Positions 1 through 12,748 of a stretch of 64,000 bases of DNA are shown here, one piece after another. The first letter of the stretch is position 1. The number at the start of each line of letters is the position of its first letter. The notes below the pieces were generated by a model. The model saw only the letters and a list, made by a program, of their open reading frames with translations. It had not been told where the DNA came from and made no database searches. The DNA is taken from the NCBI GenBank assembly GCA_023512835.1, contig CM042090.1:20868356-20932355 (forward strand). Direction: 5' to 3'. A program made the position numbers and the translations under genes. The stretch is from Taxillus chinensis (Eukaryota; Streptophyta; Magnoliopsida; Santalales; Loranthaceae).

Positions 1-834
1 TCAAGTGTTGCTGAATATAATAATGTTTTTTTATATAATCTATGTTCATTTTGTTCATGGTGCACACCCCCAAACTTATATGTTAAATCCATAATCAATG
101 TATATGTTCGCGATGTACACCTAGGTATATGTTCAATCCATTACGTGACTATTTGTTTTTTATGCAGTTGATGCCTCAGGCAGTGCAGGCTCTGCACCCG
201 CAGCACATCTTTAATAAATCTTCTCACTTCTCGAACAACCATTGGTCCTATGTCAAATTAGTTTGCTTGTCTTGGCACCTGTCAGATTGGAGTCAATTTA
301 TTTGGTTCTGATGTCAGTGTATTTCTGTGGATATATGGGTTTATTATTAGTCCAGTGATGAGCCTTCGAATAATTAAGGCAGATTTAGATGCTTCATCAT
401 TCAGAGTTTATTCATTGACACGGTGTTATTTGTTTTGTTGCAACCTTTGTCTAGGTAATGGGTTAGTTTCTTTTCTGGGAAAATCATTGATTATATTGAG
501 AAAGTATCCTTCCTTATTTTGTTAACCACAAATTGTTGTCTAGCTTTTGGGTTGTCCCATTGTTTTTAATAATTTAATCATTTTGTCTCAGGCTTGATTA
601 TCTATTTTTATATTTTATATCAATGTTTCAGGGTGGCTTTTGTTGAACTGTACATGTTCCTTTTTATCAAGGCTTCTCCAAATGAAGCATTCATTTGCAT
701 CTCTTTATCATTCCTTTCTTCCTTGCTGGTGTGTATATTGCTGCACCAGTTTCTTCTTGGTGCATTTTTTTGGTTTTATTTTTATTGCCTTGATTTATGG
801 TACCGTTAATTTATCATTCTCAGGATCTACAAGT
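1..834 (+). other. Upstream region and 5'UTR intron of the prohibitin gene
   Basis: T-rich, intron-like sequence without a convincing protein. A pyrimidine-rich tract ends in a clear 3' splice site at 821-823 (CAG), 11 bases before the prohibitin start codon, so the 5'UTR is very probably interrupted by an intron whose first exon lies further left, perhaps outside the window. Short open frames here have no recognisable homology. Confidence 0.5.
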
Positions 835-3015
835 ATGAATAATTTCAAAAACATTAAAGTTCCCAACTTTCCGGGTGGTGGCGCCTCTACTTTGCTTAAG
901 GCTGGAGTCTTTGGTGGGCTTGCTATCTATGGATTTGCAAACAGTCTGTATAATGTGGAGGGAGGTCATCGGGCCATTGTTTTTAATCGTATAGTTGGTG
1001 TCAAGGATAAGGTTAATCTACTCCCTTGTTTTATGCATTTTGAAGAGCAAAACAAAAAGTGATTTTCTGCGTATCTGAATTATGAGAATCAAACTTGATT
1101 TTCTTATCTTATAGATTACAACCATTTAATATTTCCCCATATTTATTTCATGGATTTCTTCCCAGGTTTTGCATTTGTGTTTTAGTGGCCTTGTAATTTT
1201 TGTCCTTGTTTGTTTTGTTTTGTACAATATCTCTTGCTCATATGTTATATCTACATTTATCAAGTACTTTTATAGAATTAGAAGGTTCTTGGTGATCGTG
1301 GCCTTTAAAGCTATATGGTGTAATGGACAATGTTCTTTCTTCACATGAATGAATGACATTTTGCTTGAAAGGTCTCTAAGTCCTCATGTATTCATGTTCT
1401 TTTACATGCATTTATTATTGTGTCAAAACCAGGTTTAAATGCCTAGGTTTTCCCCACACCCAATATATTTTTGTTCTCATGAATGTAAAAGAATTTTTGC
1501 CTAAAATTTTTCTAAGTCATCAACAAAATATTTCATATTACTGCCTCTGGAGTTCTACTCTTGCTATGAGCTTGTTCTAATGAATTATTTAAGCCTTTTC
1601 TTTCAAGTGATTGATTTTAACATCCTCGTGTATTTGTTTTTTTATATGTACATTTGTTTGTTGTGTAATACGTTGTTTTAAATTCTTCACTTTTTTTTCT
1701 CCATGACCAGTTTTGTGCTTGTTACATACTTTTTGGATCTGCAGGTTTATCCTGAAGGAACACACATAATGATCCCATGGTTTGAGAGGCCAACTATTTA
1801 TGATGTTCGTGCACGGCCCCATCTTGTAGAAAGTACATCAGGGAGCCGTGATCTTCAGATGGTAAAATTGAATCTTCTTTACTGATGTTTTGGAGTGTAG
1901 TAGAAATTTTTTAGTTCAGGCTTTTGTATAATTGTGAGGATCTAGAATTCCCTCGTCTGTTCTGAACATGGCACTTCATTTTGCCTTCAGGTAAGGATTG
2001 GGCTTCGAGTTCTCACACGCCCTGTGCCAGACCAGTTACCTACAGTTTATCGGACCCTTGGTGAAAACTATAATGAAAGAGTCCTTCCTTCAATAATTCA
2101 CGAAACATTGAAGGCTGTGGTTGCACAATATAATGCCAGCCAACTCATTACTCAGAGAGAGGTATGTTTATTTTTAATCTGTCATTTATGGGTAAAAATT
2201 TTACAAACCTAAAACTTATGATAAGTGTATTTGGAAGTCAAGTCAAGGATTTATTTACCACCTTGGATGGCATTAGAAACATTATTTTTTTGATTGGAAT
2301 TTGAGAAACAGTAATGGAGAGGTATGTAAAGAAGAATAATCAGGGAACAACTATGTTTTATGTCAATTGCATCTTATTTCTCAACCGTTGCCTCTCTCCT
2401 TTTGTTTATTTGTGATAACCCTTTGATTTATGGTCTGAGGTGTATGATCTTTGTTGACAAAGTAAGTTGTAGCTTGTGCTTTTGTCATTGTGGTGATGTG
2501 GATTACGGTCCCTGGCCCAACTTCATTATTGTAGGCAGTTAGTAGGGAAATTCGGAAGATTTTGACCGAGCGGGCCATGAATTTCAACATTGCACTGGAT
2601 GATGTCTCCATTACGAGCCTTACTTTTGGAAAGGAGTTTACAGCTGCAATCGAAGCAAAGCAGGTTGCTGCACAAGAAGCAGAGAGGGCCAAGTTTGTTG
2701 TGGAGAAAGCTGAACAAGACAAGAGAAGTGCTATTATCCGGGCACAGGTGAGAAACTATTGCCCATTCTTGAGATTTTCCAGTACCATAACCATGACATT
2801 GAGTGTCTCTGTCTCTCTCTGTGCAGGGTGAGGCCAAGAGTGCACAGCTGATAGGTCAAGCCATTGCCAACAATCCAGCATTTATCACACTAAGGAAAAT
2901 TGAAGCATCCAGGGATATTGCCCATACACTATCGAATGCAGGCAACAGGGTTTTCTTGAATTCAGATGAGCTGCTGCTAAACCTGCAGGAGATGAATTTA
3001 GAGGGCGCTCGGTAG
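835..3015 (+). CDS. PHB: Prohibitin, type II (PHB2 class), mitochondrial
   Basis: Five coding exons: 835-1011, 1745-1861, 1991-2161, 2535-2747 and 2827-3015, all with GT-AG introns in phase 0, giving 288 residues, the usual plant length. It encodes a subunit of the ring-shaped prohibitin complex of the mitochondrial inner membrane, which scaffolds membrane proteins and modulates m-AAA proteases. A Gly/Ala-rich hydrophobic segment (about residues 16-38) is the N-terminal anchor. The SPFH/PHB core follows (about 40-200, with [14 protein letters not shown] and the [10 protein letters not shown] segment), then an Ala/Glu/Lys-rich coiled coil (about 200-240), and the C-terminus ends [12 protein letters not shown]. 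The start is the first in-frame ATG after the 5'UTR splice site. The N-terminus and the [12 protein letters not shown] region place it with plant type II prohibitins (AtPHB1/2/6/7 group). Nothing is truncated. Seen: exons and motifs. Known: family role. Confidence 0.96.
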
Positions 3016-4565
3016 AGATGAGGGGCTTTGCCGGACAGTTTCCATCTGTTCTATTTTAGCCTCGAAGGCTGTATGGCCAGACTATCTTTAAAGGCTGCGG
3101 TTTCGAACAAGACTATTTATTCCCTAAGAAAAGTCACTGCCGGCTGGTATCCTGGCAGAGCTCTATAAAACACTACCCCCTCCGTTGAATTGGATTTTGA
3201 TCCGGGAATCTTGAATATTGATCTTTTCATATTTTTCATTTTTAAATGTTAGCATGTATTATCACCTATAAAAAAAATGTTAGCATGTATTATCAAATTT
3301 TTTATCATCTTTGGCCTTTTTTCTGGAGATTCCTGACTTTTTAATCGGGATAGGTTGGAGGTTAGAGGTTGAGGGTTGGAGGTTGGAGGTATTGTTCATT
3401 TATATGAAGACAATGCTTTGGGGTAGGTGGTGGAGACGCTCCCCTGCTGCAAGATTCAGTAGTTGATATTTATCAAATAGCGTTCTTTTTTCAAAAGAAA
3501 AAAAGGAAAATGTCCGAAGCCCTTTCCCGCTCACTCCCATAAACTATTTTATAAGATTAACGGCAAAAGTGGCTGAGCTTGTTTGTCTACCCATTTCTTG
3601 TTTTTTAAAACTTGTGTGGATTATGTAAGATTGCTACATCTTAAGCCAAATTATTTTCTCTTTTATTCATGAATTAGACTTAATTGATCGTTTTATACAT
3701 TGGTTTATGTAGCCATTAGGTGCAAGTAGCTAGAGGGAGTTGAGGTATAAATTAGAGGCTTTGCATCAATCAAATGGTTGATACAAGGATACATTTTGTT
3801 CTGAATGTGTTCCGATAGATATGAAGGCACCGGGGTTGAGCTGAAATGTTGTTCATTTTCAGCGTTAATTCCTATCGTGGATAAAACTTGAAAGAAAAAA
3901 GAAGGTAGAATTTATTGTGAAAGGGAACAATAAAACATCGATATATATATATATATATATAAATTTGTAGATTTATGTCGTCATGTGAAATACAACGGAT
4001 GCAATAACTATTTTGATACTGCACGAATTTGTGCCCTTGATTCCAACATCATATAATTTATTCATGGTCCCCTTTATATTCCCCTCCCCACCCAAAAAAA
4101 AAAAAACCTATTATGTGTTTCATTAAAAGGAACAAATGCAATCTGAGTGGCCGTGCCTCTCACTCAGGCATCAGGCCCAACAACTCCGGTCCTAGATCCA
4201 GTCCAGTGGTGTCCTGTTGCCAATTCGCTTCCCCTTGGTCATACATATATTATTCATATTCCATCAATATACCACCAGAGAAAAGGGCAAAAAAAAAAAA
4301 AGTTGCTGTATATTGTATTTGTGAGCCATTGACCCAGACAACATTGCCTGCACAGACCTGAGCAATATTGGCCATCCACGTGGTCACTGATTGATGAGTG
4401 ACCGACCAGGGCCAGGGGTGGGGGTGTGTGTGTGTGTTTTTGGGGAGGAGGGGGAGGGGGTCCACCATGTGGGGGATTTCCACAGAGCTATAACAGGGGT
4501 GAATCCAGACAGCCTTCGCCAATTTACCAAACACCCATTTGTCTTGTTTTTCCGTTTTTTTGCTG

Positions 4566-4600
4566 TTTGTTTGTTTGTTCGTTCGTTCGTTCGTTCGTTT
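4566..4600. repeat. Tetranucleotide microsatellite, TTTG then TTCG units
   Basis: Three to four GTTT units run directly into about five GTTC units, an interrupted compound tetranucleotide repeat in intergenic DNA. It is likely length-polymorphic. Confidence 0.8.
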
Positions 4601-5034
4601 TAATTTTGAATTCGAATAAATAAGCAGAGAGCCCAATACTGCAAAAGAGAATCGTCATCTGTTGAAAGCCAGTGTGTGCTGGGGGTATTACAAGTAAGAG
4701 GGAGTGAATTGAATTGAAATTTTTATCTTCCTTGAGGCCTGAGGGCCGGACCACCAGTACACCACTCCTTTGTCAATTGTCAACTGATAAGGAGGACCGA
4801 ATGACAAAAGTACAGTACTGTAGCGAAACTATGTGGCCTCCAATGCTGCAATCGCTCACGACGTGTCCCTAACAAATTAAATCTGGTACCGGCCGGTGTA
4901 GCAAATTAGCTAGCTAGGGATGAGGTAAAAATATCTGTTTCCTTGAGGACCACTCCTTTCTTTGCAACACCGCAGGGGTGATTGAGGACCATATCAAGAT
5001 CAAGAACATTTACACTGACGGAGCCGATTTATAT

Positions 5035-5067
5035 ATTTATATATATATATATATATATCTGTGTATG

Positions 5068-5101
<34 letters not shown>

Positions 5102-5106
5102 TGTAT
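5035..5106. repeat. Compound (AT)n-(GTAT)n microsatellite
   Basis: An AT dinucleotide array passes into about ten GTAT units. Intergenic, no coding context. Confidence 0.85.
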
Positions 5107-5420
5107 TCACGAGGGGATTGGCATTCCTTAAAATGGGTAGAGATCAAGGCAATATCTTGCTGCACAGTGAACATAATATTGATATTTTCAGATTGGTGCA
5201 AGGTCGGAGTAGCACATGCATTGGGATTTGAAATATCTTTTGGTGGGAGCCATGGTGGACACGTGTATGGACAGGTCCGGACATACGCACTGCATGGCTG
5301 CTCTACTTTTTAATTTACAGATCGACTGGGGGGGCTTGCATTAAATTTGGGGCATTATTTCAATATAATTAAACCAACATCTCCTCTGGCCAGGGCTGCC
5401 ATGACAAAGAATTTCATTTA

Positions 5421-6342
5421 CCCTTTGTTTGGTAAGGTATGAAAAAAAGGATAGAAAAATTTTATATAGAAAAGATATGGAAAAAAAAGATATGGAAAGA
5501 AAAGACATGAAAAAAAAAAATTTCATACCGTCGTTTGGTTGGCAAAGAAAAGAGGTAGAAAAATTTTAAAATTTATTTTTTATTATTTATTAGAACATGT
5601 GAATTACCAGCTTTACCCTAAATCCTATTATAAGATAAGGACACAAAAATTAATTCAATATACTTTACCCAAGCCAACATGGGACACGTGGTCTTGATGC
5701 CTTGATGGATAATAAATACACGCATTTCAAAGGCTAAAAAAGATAATAATTTAAAAGGCTTATGCTGCTGTCTAAGCTGAGAAATTGTTGTGGAGAATTG
5801 ACATTCACCGGAGATCGTCCACTCCGGACACTGAAAGTTCCGATCACATCTGACGCCGTCTGGGGTGACGACGATTCTGGCCGAAATCCCACGGGGAAGC
5901 AGCGAAAATAGTGGTACGACGAATCGTTGCCCAAATCCGACCCGAAGTGTTAGTCCAGGTGAGATCTGGACTTGGGCCTGCCGGTGTTGACTTCCACGAT
6001 CGTGGGACTTTCATCGACGATGCTGATGGCCTGCCGGTGTCGACCTCTGCGTGTTTGCTCCTCGTAGACGATTGACAAATGAGAGGACTGGCGTGATGTG
6101 TTTACCGTGTAAAGGATATTTTCGGAAATAAATTTAGCGTATCAATTTTCCACCCAAAATTCCATCAGTTTGGCTGTCAATAAAAACTAGCCGTTAGTGT
6201 ACTTATTTTCCACACTTACTGTTTCTTTTTTACGGGTACTGTTTATTTTCTCAGCCTTCCAAACAAGAGAAAAGTAAATTTCTACATATTTTCTCTACCA
6301 CCTCAGTTTTCCATAGATTTTATATACCAACCAAACACAGGG
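5421..6342. mobile_element. PIF/Harbinger-like non-autonomous element
   Basis: A 922-bp element with terminal inverted repeats CCCTTTGTTTGGT (left) and ACCAAACACAGGG (right), differing at one position. It is flanked by the trinucleotide TTA at 5418-5420 and 6343-6345, the TSD expected of PIF/Harbinger transposons. A second GTTTGG-containing block about 100 bp in from each end (near 5530 and, inverted, near 6255) extends the imperfect inverted repeats. The interior has a GC-richer core (about 5790-6070) with no transposase frame, so it would depend on an autonomous relative. Superfamily assignment is inference from TSD and terminal repeats. Confidence 0.75.
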
Positions 6343-6345
6343 TTA

Positions 6346-8033
6346 TGAAATATATTGCAAATGGGTGTATCACTCTAGCTAGTTTTTCTGTATAATCCAT
6401 GTCTCCTCTCTGCTTGTTCAATACAATGTAGACCATGACCCTAATTCAGCTTAATTAGACCATCAAAATGAAATTAACCCTCATTCATTATCACTTAGCA
6501 AATATAAACATATTGATTGCAGCGTGTCTTTTCAATCAAGTTCATATCTAATGGCGAGCTCCATCGAATATTATAAGGTAGATAGGCTAAATTTACCAAA
6601 GGCTATACACAAATTGAGGGCCTTTATTGCCATGAGACATTTGCTCTCATTGCTGAACAGTCCACATTTTTGTTACATTCTGGCTATATCTGACCGGCCG
6701 TACCGCTAGAGTTTGATACAATATTTTAGTTTGTTAGGCTATAGATTAAATTTAGCTTCACGCAATCACACGAGAATCACTTTGAAAACTTTCGATTCTC
6801 AAACTATTTTAGTTTATGATGATTGGATGTGTCCATTAATCATACATATATATAATTTAAATTCTGACATGAAGTTTTACTATATCTATATATCAATTAT
6901 CATTTCCAAACAAAAAAAATTCAAAATATGAAATTAATTTCAACTACATATCATGATTTTATTTTTGTGCATAAGGTAATTAATTTTTTTTTCGGAACTC
7001 GGGGTCAATTGTGCAGCGCTAATAATCGTTCAACGTACGTGCTCATCTATATACTATACTATACTGGCCACCAATAAATTAGGACTCCAAAGTCATTAAC
7101 TTCTTTTTCACATATCAAAAGCATCTCTTGACACTAAATTATGTATTGAGAACGCATGCACGTCCAACATTTTTTTTACCACACATACATATATGGTAAG
7201 GCTGATAGATGACCCTCAGCAGGTCGTTTGTTTAATTAAGCTCAACTTGAACTTAATATCATACAATTTTGTTACAATTATTATATAAACTCGCGATTTA
7301 ACTTGAACGGTTATCGTACAAGTTCAATTTGATTAGATTTGTGTTTGTTTGTAAGTATATATCTCTAAATAAATAATATAATTGATAAATTTTGGATTAA
7401 GTTCAATTTGAATATAAATATTATACATGGTTAGCTTAATTAATTAGTATATAAGTTTAACTTGGTAATTAATACAATTAATTAACGTACAAGCTTAGTT
7501 TCAATATAATCTTAAGGGCTTATTTGCCGATTTTTTTTTTTTTACAATACTCATAAATACATTCAAATTTATTTAATTGTTTTAAAAAATAATTATATTT
7601 GAAAAAATAATGTGTGGCGCCATTACGCCGGGTCAAATGTCACTTCTAGCCACGTCCCAACATCCCCCAGCACAAGCTTTCTTTTTTCGCACGTGTGGTT
7701 TCCCAATTGCTATCCTCTCCATCCACCGCCTCGCACCTGTCGAGTCCCCCGCGGCCTCTGCTCTTCTGTCTGTAAAGCCTGGTGAGCACTAAAGACTCCA
7801 CATTGGTGGACAGCCACAAAACCACACCCTTCTCTCTCTCTCTCTCTCTCTCTCTTCTCTAGCTATCTACTGGCTAGCTAGCTTTAATACGAAAAGGAAA
7901 AGTACATGTACGTGTCATATCCCTTATCTACCCTTGTACGCCCCATCACTGTTTGCTTTTGCTTTGCATGCCCAAAACCAGCAATCGTCTTCTGATACAA
8001 GGAGAGGGCGAAGAGAGAGAGAGAGAGAGAGAG
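6346..8033. other. Intergenic region and promoter/5'UTR of the first SPL gene
   Basis: AT-rich to about 7600, without a recognisable gene. From about 7610 the base composition changes to a GC-richer promoter-like stretch. A CT microsatellite (about 7830-7855) and a GA run (8015-8033) directly precede the start codon; pyrimidine or purine runs of this kind are common in plant 5' leaders. No TATA box could be assigned with confidence. Confidence 0.45.
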
Positions 8034-10476
8034 ATGGAAAATGTCGGGGGGCAAAATTGTAATAATCCTACCCACCTCCCTTTGGGCACCATTTGGAAGT
8101 TTGGCACTTCCCTTTGGGGACCGACGGCAGGTGGCAGCGGAAGTGCGGCTGACACTAATTTCTCACGCACAACCCAACCCACCGCCGTCTCCCCTGCATT
8201 GACAACCCCCAACGCCGCCGCGCCTCTCATGGATCGCCGCCACCATCGGAGCAGCTTCCGCGACGACGTCCAAACCAACCGCCTCCTCTACAGCGGCGGA
8301 GTAGGGTACCACTCCCGGCTCTGCTCCGATCCGCACCTCACGTGCCTGAGGCTTGGCAAGAGACACTACTTGGACGACGACGGCGGCCGCTTGGCCGGGC
8401 TTTTCGCCGACCCCGACAAGAGAGTCAGACCCAGCTGCGATTTTGAGGGCATCGTCGTCGGCGGACTCTCGCCCCTGCCTCCGGAGGAGGAGGAGGAGGA
8501 GGAGGCGGCGGTGACATTAGAGTACGCTCCTGTGGCGGTGCCTAGGTGCCAGGTAGAGGGGTGCCACGTGGCTCTCGTGACCGCGAAGGAGTACCACCGC
8601 CGGCATAGGGTATGCGAGACCCACTCCAAGGCGCCCAAAGCGACGGTTCTTGGGATCGAACAGCGATTTTGCCAACAGTGTAGCAGGTAATGAATGGTTA
8701 GCCTTAAAAAAGAAGACCAGAACCATATATATATATATATATATACATATGAATTTTGAGGATTAAATCATGAAAGCAACAACTAATTAATTATAATTCA
8801 AAACTAGCTAGTGATCCTTATAATGATGGTAAGTGCAGGTTTCACGCCGTGACAGAGTTTGACGATTCCAAGAGGAGTTGTAGGAGAAGATTAGCAGGGC
8901 ATAACGAGAGGAGAAGAAAGATCTCTCACGATTCCTTTCCCTCAAATCCTTCCCAAGGTATTATTATTATGAAGCAGTTTTTTTATTTTATCAAATGGGA
9001 TTTAGTTACATTACAAGTTAGTTGGGTTATACCGAGTATATATCAGATAAACCAGTTTATCGGCATCAGCATACTCGAGTTGGGAACGAGTTTGAGTTTT
9101 GGAACTCACCGTATGCCAGTAAAATAGAATCGATAAACTGTTTGTGATCGCAGTTGTGTTGCTTCTTGTTGCTAGCTGCCTTTTCTTATCGGAAAATTTA
9201 CCTCAGGTGGTGTTTGGGGAGCAGTCTTTTTGTTTATGAACACCCGTTTTACTTGCTAAGGGGCTCGTTTTGTTTATAATAGAGTCCCCAAAGCACCCCC
9301 TGTAGGTGGAGTAATTATGCCTATGTCAGGTAAAGTGATCTTAAAATCTAGGCTTAATTTATGTAACGAATAAGAATGATCCAATCTTGGGAGGGAATTT
9401 TCATCTATATATAGTAAGATGTATGGAACACTTTACCTGTACATATATAATATATATTCTGTGTTGTGTGTGTGTGTACTAATTACGCATGGGACACAAA
9501 CCCAACAGTAGGTCAAAGAAGGAAACATTTATCTTTATATGCCCATTCCTGTAACAATTCCATGTTTGCAATTAATGCTTGTCTCTATAGAAACTAGGTG
9601 AGTAATTGATTATTTTTTATATGCTTGCATGCAGCCCAGCTGAGGATTATCATTCACTCTTTTATTTTTGACTCTAACGGATCAGAGAGATACTGGGCAT
9701 TCTGTTTGGCAGGCTTTTCACAAAATTCCCACCACACACACAATATAAAATAATCGAGATGTGTAAGTTTTAGCTTGAGTTAGGCAGATTAATTAGTTAT
9801 AGAATTAGATTAACACATAATTTTGTGAATTAGGTCCAGTTCATCTGATGAGTCCCATTATTTTACTGCATTTTTTGGAAGTAAATCATTTTTTTTTTGG
9901 ATAATTATGTTCTAAACTTGCCGTCTATCATGAATATGCTTGGGGTTTTGTAAGGTTTCTTTTCCATGGGGTTGTCCTTTGCCTTGAAACAAGTCCACCT
10001 AGCCATCAGCCTTTCTTATATTTTAGTTGTGTTAATCAAGGCTGTTGACAAGAAAACTAATGACACTGATCCCATGAATTGATTTGAGGTATAGTAATAC
10101 TACCAAAATGTTGAACTTAAAACACTTAGAGATCATGTAATAAGGTTTTAATGAAACCCCCCCTCTGTCTCGTAACATTTTATGTATTCGCGTCCCCTTC
10201 TCATTACTCAATATGACAATGAAAAACCCTATGGACCCTTCCATTAAATAAGGCGATGACATATCAACTAATTTTTTTTATTTTGCTGAAAAGCGGATTC
10301 AAAAACATGTCATGCTCGAAAATCACACTTTCTAGTATAGATTTTTTTTTATATACTAACTTCCATGTCATCTCCTCATTCTAACAGCCCAAAAAAAGCG
10401 GCACTCTATTACAATGTGACTTATAAATGATTGGCATCTCTTGGTAGGTTTGTCTTTGTACATACTGGTAATTCCG

Positions 10477-10533
<57 letters not shown>

Positions 10534-10845
10534 ATCATCAACTCACATGCCAGATAAGCAAATAAAGTATATGCAAGCTATTATAATTTGGGAAATGGGT
10601 GCCCCATAGACTATATGTGTAGGCCCCGCCCCCTAGCTATTAGTTTAGGGCATGGGTTTGTTGTTGTATTGACCTGTGTGTTTGCCTTGTATAATTAAAC
10701 CAAGCTTTCTCTAGGGTGGATCCTCTATCCTAATTACCAAATGCAACCACTGTGATATTGATTTCGGGTCATATAAAATATTTCGTTCATTCCCTGCTCT
10801 TGTTGTCCTTGTTAGGTTTGGTTGGTTGGCAGTGTATGAAACCCC

Positions 10846-10883
<38 letters not shown>

Positions 10884-11807
10884 ACGTATATATGTACGAG
10901 TGAAATGGGTCTATATTAATGCCAAGCAGATTGTCAATAACAACCGGATTACACCAAAATGTTGGATTTAATTACTCTTATAGCCTTTCTTTTCTTTTTT
11001 TCTACAAATGTGCAGACTTAAATAAATATATAAATAAAAACCCAACATCATTTTTCATTTATTAGGGTTTTTGCTGTTGAAATGTGTAACCCTGAAATGG
11101 GAAAAGGTAAGAAAGTAAGGACTTTTTGGGGCTCTAAATCCCAAGTAGAGTTTTGGGTTTTTTTCATAAATATATATATATACATATTATGTGTGCGTGT
11201 GCAATTTGGTTCTTGAAACAGTGAATGACATTGTTAATTAGCTCCTGATTTGATTCGTGGAGAACAATTAACAACTGAAATATATATATATATGATGATA
11301 AGCATAAAATTTTTGTTGTGCGCAGACAATAAATTAATGATGACCGGAAGATACCCATACCCGTACGTATCAACCCGTGCTTTCTCTCTTCTGTCATCCA
11401 AGACTGATTCTTGGGTGTACGAGGCTGACCTGTCATCAAGATCCAGCGCGGCTCTTCAGGAGCTCATTGCAGAAAGCCGAGCAGCCGCTGCCGCCGTGAT
11501 CGCCGGCCGCCAGGTTGCAGTTGATCAAGACGAAGAGAACTGGGGCTGCCACCAGAACCACCGTGCAGTTGGGGACCTCGCATCTGCGGGTGCGCACCCG
11601 AGCCAATTCCTCACGGGGCCAACCGACGACTGGGACCAGTTCCGTGCGGCGGCTGCTGGCCCGCATGTCACCCTGGACCTCATGCAGACCCCGGGTTCGG
11701 CATTCGGGCTGTGGTCTCTGAGGGGGAAGTCCAGTAAGGGTGAAGCATCAGAAGGGTGTAGCAGTAGTGAATTGTGGAACTCCTTGGGGGGAGCCCATGT
11801 AGTGTAA
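8034..11807 (+). CDS. SBP-box transcription factor (SPL), miR156-regulated type
   Basis: Three exons, 8034-8686, 8839-8957 and 11326-11807, encode 417 residues. The SBP domain is at about 171-246. Zinc site 1 uses C172, C177, C194 and H197; zinc site 2 uses C213, C216, H220 and C232; the basic nuclear-localisation signal overlaps it (KR at 229-230, RRRK at 242-245). As in other SPL genes, the first intron splits the domain after the QQCSR motif. Upstream are an acidic Glu run (151-157) and low-complexity Ser/Gly sequence. The last exon carries the miR156-target peptide AFSLLS (276-281), then an Ala-rich helix and a C-terminal [15 protein letters not shown] region typical of one miR156-regulated clade. 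It should bind GTAC-core DNA and act in phase change or reproductive development. The start at 8034 follows the GA run; an in-frame ATG at 7953 would add a low-complexity Glu/Arg extension and is less likely. Clade name left open. Confidence 0.93.
8958..11325 (+). other. Long second intron of the miR156-type SPL gene
   Basis: A 2.37-kb intron, AT-rich, with no recognisable gene. It holds a CA/TA compound microsatellite (10476-10526) and a 15-base C run passing into (TC)n at 10842-10883. No terminal inverted repeats were found. Confidence 0.6.
10842..10883. repeat. Poly-C to (TC)n compound repeat
   Basis: A 15-base C homopolymer runs into about 13 TC units inside an SPL intron. Such long homopolymers are also frequent sites of sequencing and assembly length error. 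Confidence 0.8.
11377..11396 (+). promoter_or_regulatory. miR156/157 target site in SPL coding sequence
   Basis: A 20-nt site within the last SPL exon, encoding AFSLLS instead of the usual ALSLLS. Compared with the common SPL site it has one C-to-T change at its sixth base. This turns a C:G pair into a U:G wobble opposite miR156 position 15, next to the customary mismatch at position 14. The region opposite miRNA positions 2-12, including the cleavage point, is fully paired. Repression should therefore be retained, perhaps weaker. Confidence 0.9.
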
Positions 11808-11891
11808 AGCTTCTTTCAAACTGTTAAAAAAAATGTATAATCAGTTACATGTTTTTTCTTAATAAATTTTAAAAACCGAGGATATTTGTTT

Positions 11892-11945
<54 letters not shown>

Positions 11946-12672
11946 TGCCGGACCGGATCTCAAACTCTCTTAATAATTAGTTTGTTTGTTTGGGTGGGTT
12001 AATTGGGGGGTTCCAAAAAGAGCCCTATAATAATTCATCTACCATCAATTTCTGTCACAGTCTGGTTTGTTTGGGTAGGTTTGAGCTCGTTCACAGAGGA
12101 AATAAAAGGAAAATATATGGAGGCCTATAATGCAGGTACCATCATCAATTTCTGTCATTCACGCGTGGGGCGCGCGCGCGCGCGCACAAAGCCATGGGCG
12201 GGCATTGTAGGCGCGACATCTAGGTGGGTGGTTAAATTAAGGCCTAAGGGTATAGGGGGTGGCATTATAGATTTCATTGAGGGGAGCTTTATGAGTACAT
12301 TGAAAACACTGCACCCTGAAATGTCTTGCTGTTTTTGTGAAACCCACTTGAGGGTGTGTGGACTTAAGAGGAAATATGATGGTCACGGGTCGTGGCCATT
12401 TAATTTGATTCAATCGCTCCTCAGCCCCAATTTTGTCGGTGCCCCAAATATCATGTTCTTCATTTATGGTTTGTAGGGTAGGGTTGTTTGGTAATCTCAA
12501 AAATTGACCTAAGCTGTGTATAACTCAACTTTCATGTGGTTGCACTACTGAAATTGAAATTGATCATCTTTAATATTTTTATGGAGTTCCATCTATTCTT
12601 TATTAAGATCCTCTCCCCTCTTGGCCTCGGTCCTCTCGGATGTATATATGCTACTAATTAGTCCTCCGGACG

Positions 12673-12674
<2 letters not shown>

Positions 12675-12738
<64 letters not shown>

Positions 12739-12748
12739 TATATATATA
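12675..12748. repeat. (AT)n microsatellite
   Basis: About 36 AT units with one slip near 12731. Intergenic. Confidence 0.9.

Larger units (their letters stand above)
3016..5417. other. Intergenic region downstream of prohibitin
   Basis: Begins with the prohibitin 3'UTR (roughly to 3180 or beyond; no poly-A site could be fixed). The rest is AT-rich with microsatellites at 3941-3961 (AT), 4566-4600 (TTTG then TTCG tetranucleotides) and 5035-5106 (AT then GTAT). No gene is recognised; open frames here are short and low-complexity. Confidence 0.5.

Noticed and set aside
12003..12476. 157-residue plus-strand open frame downstream of the first SPL gene
   Set aside because: No recognisable homology, no splice or promoter context, and it includes a CG-dinucleotide run.
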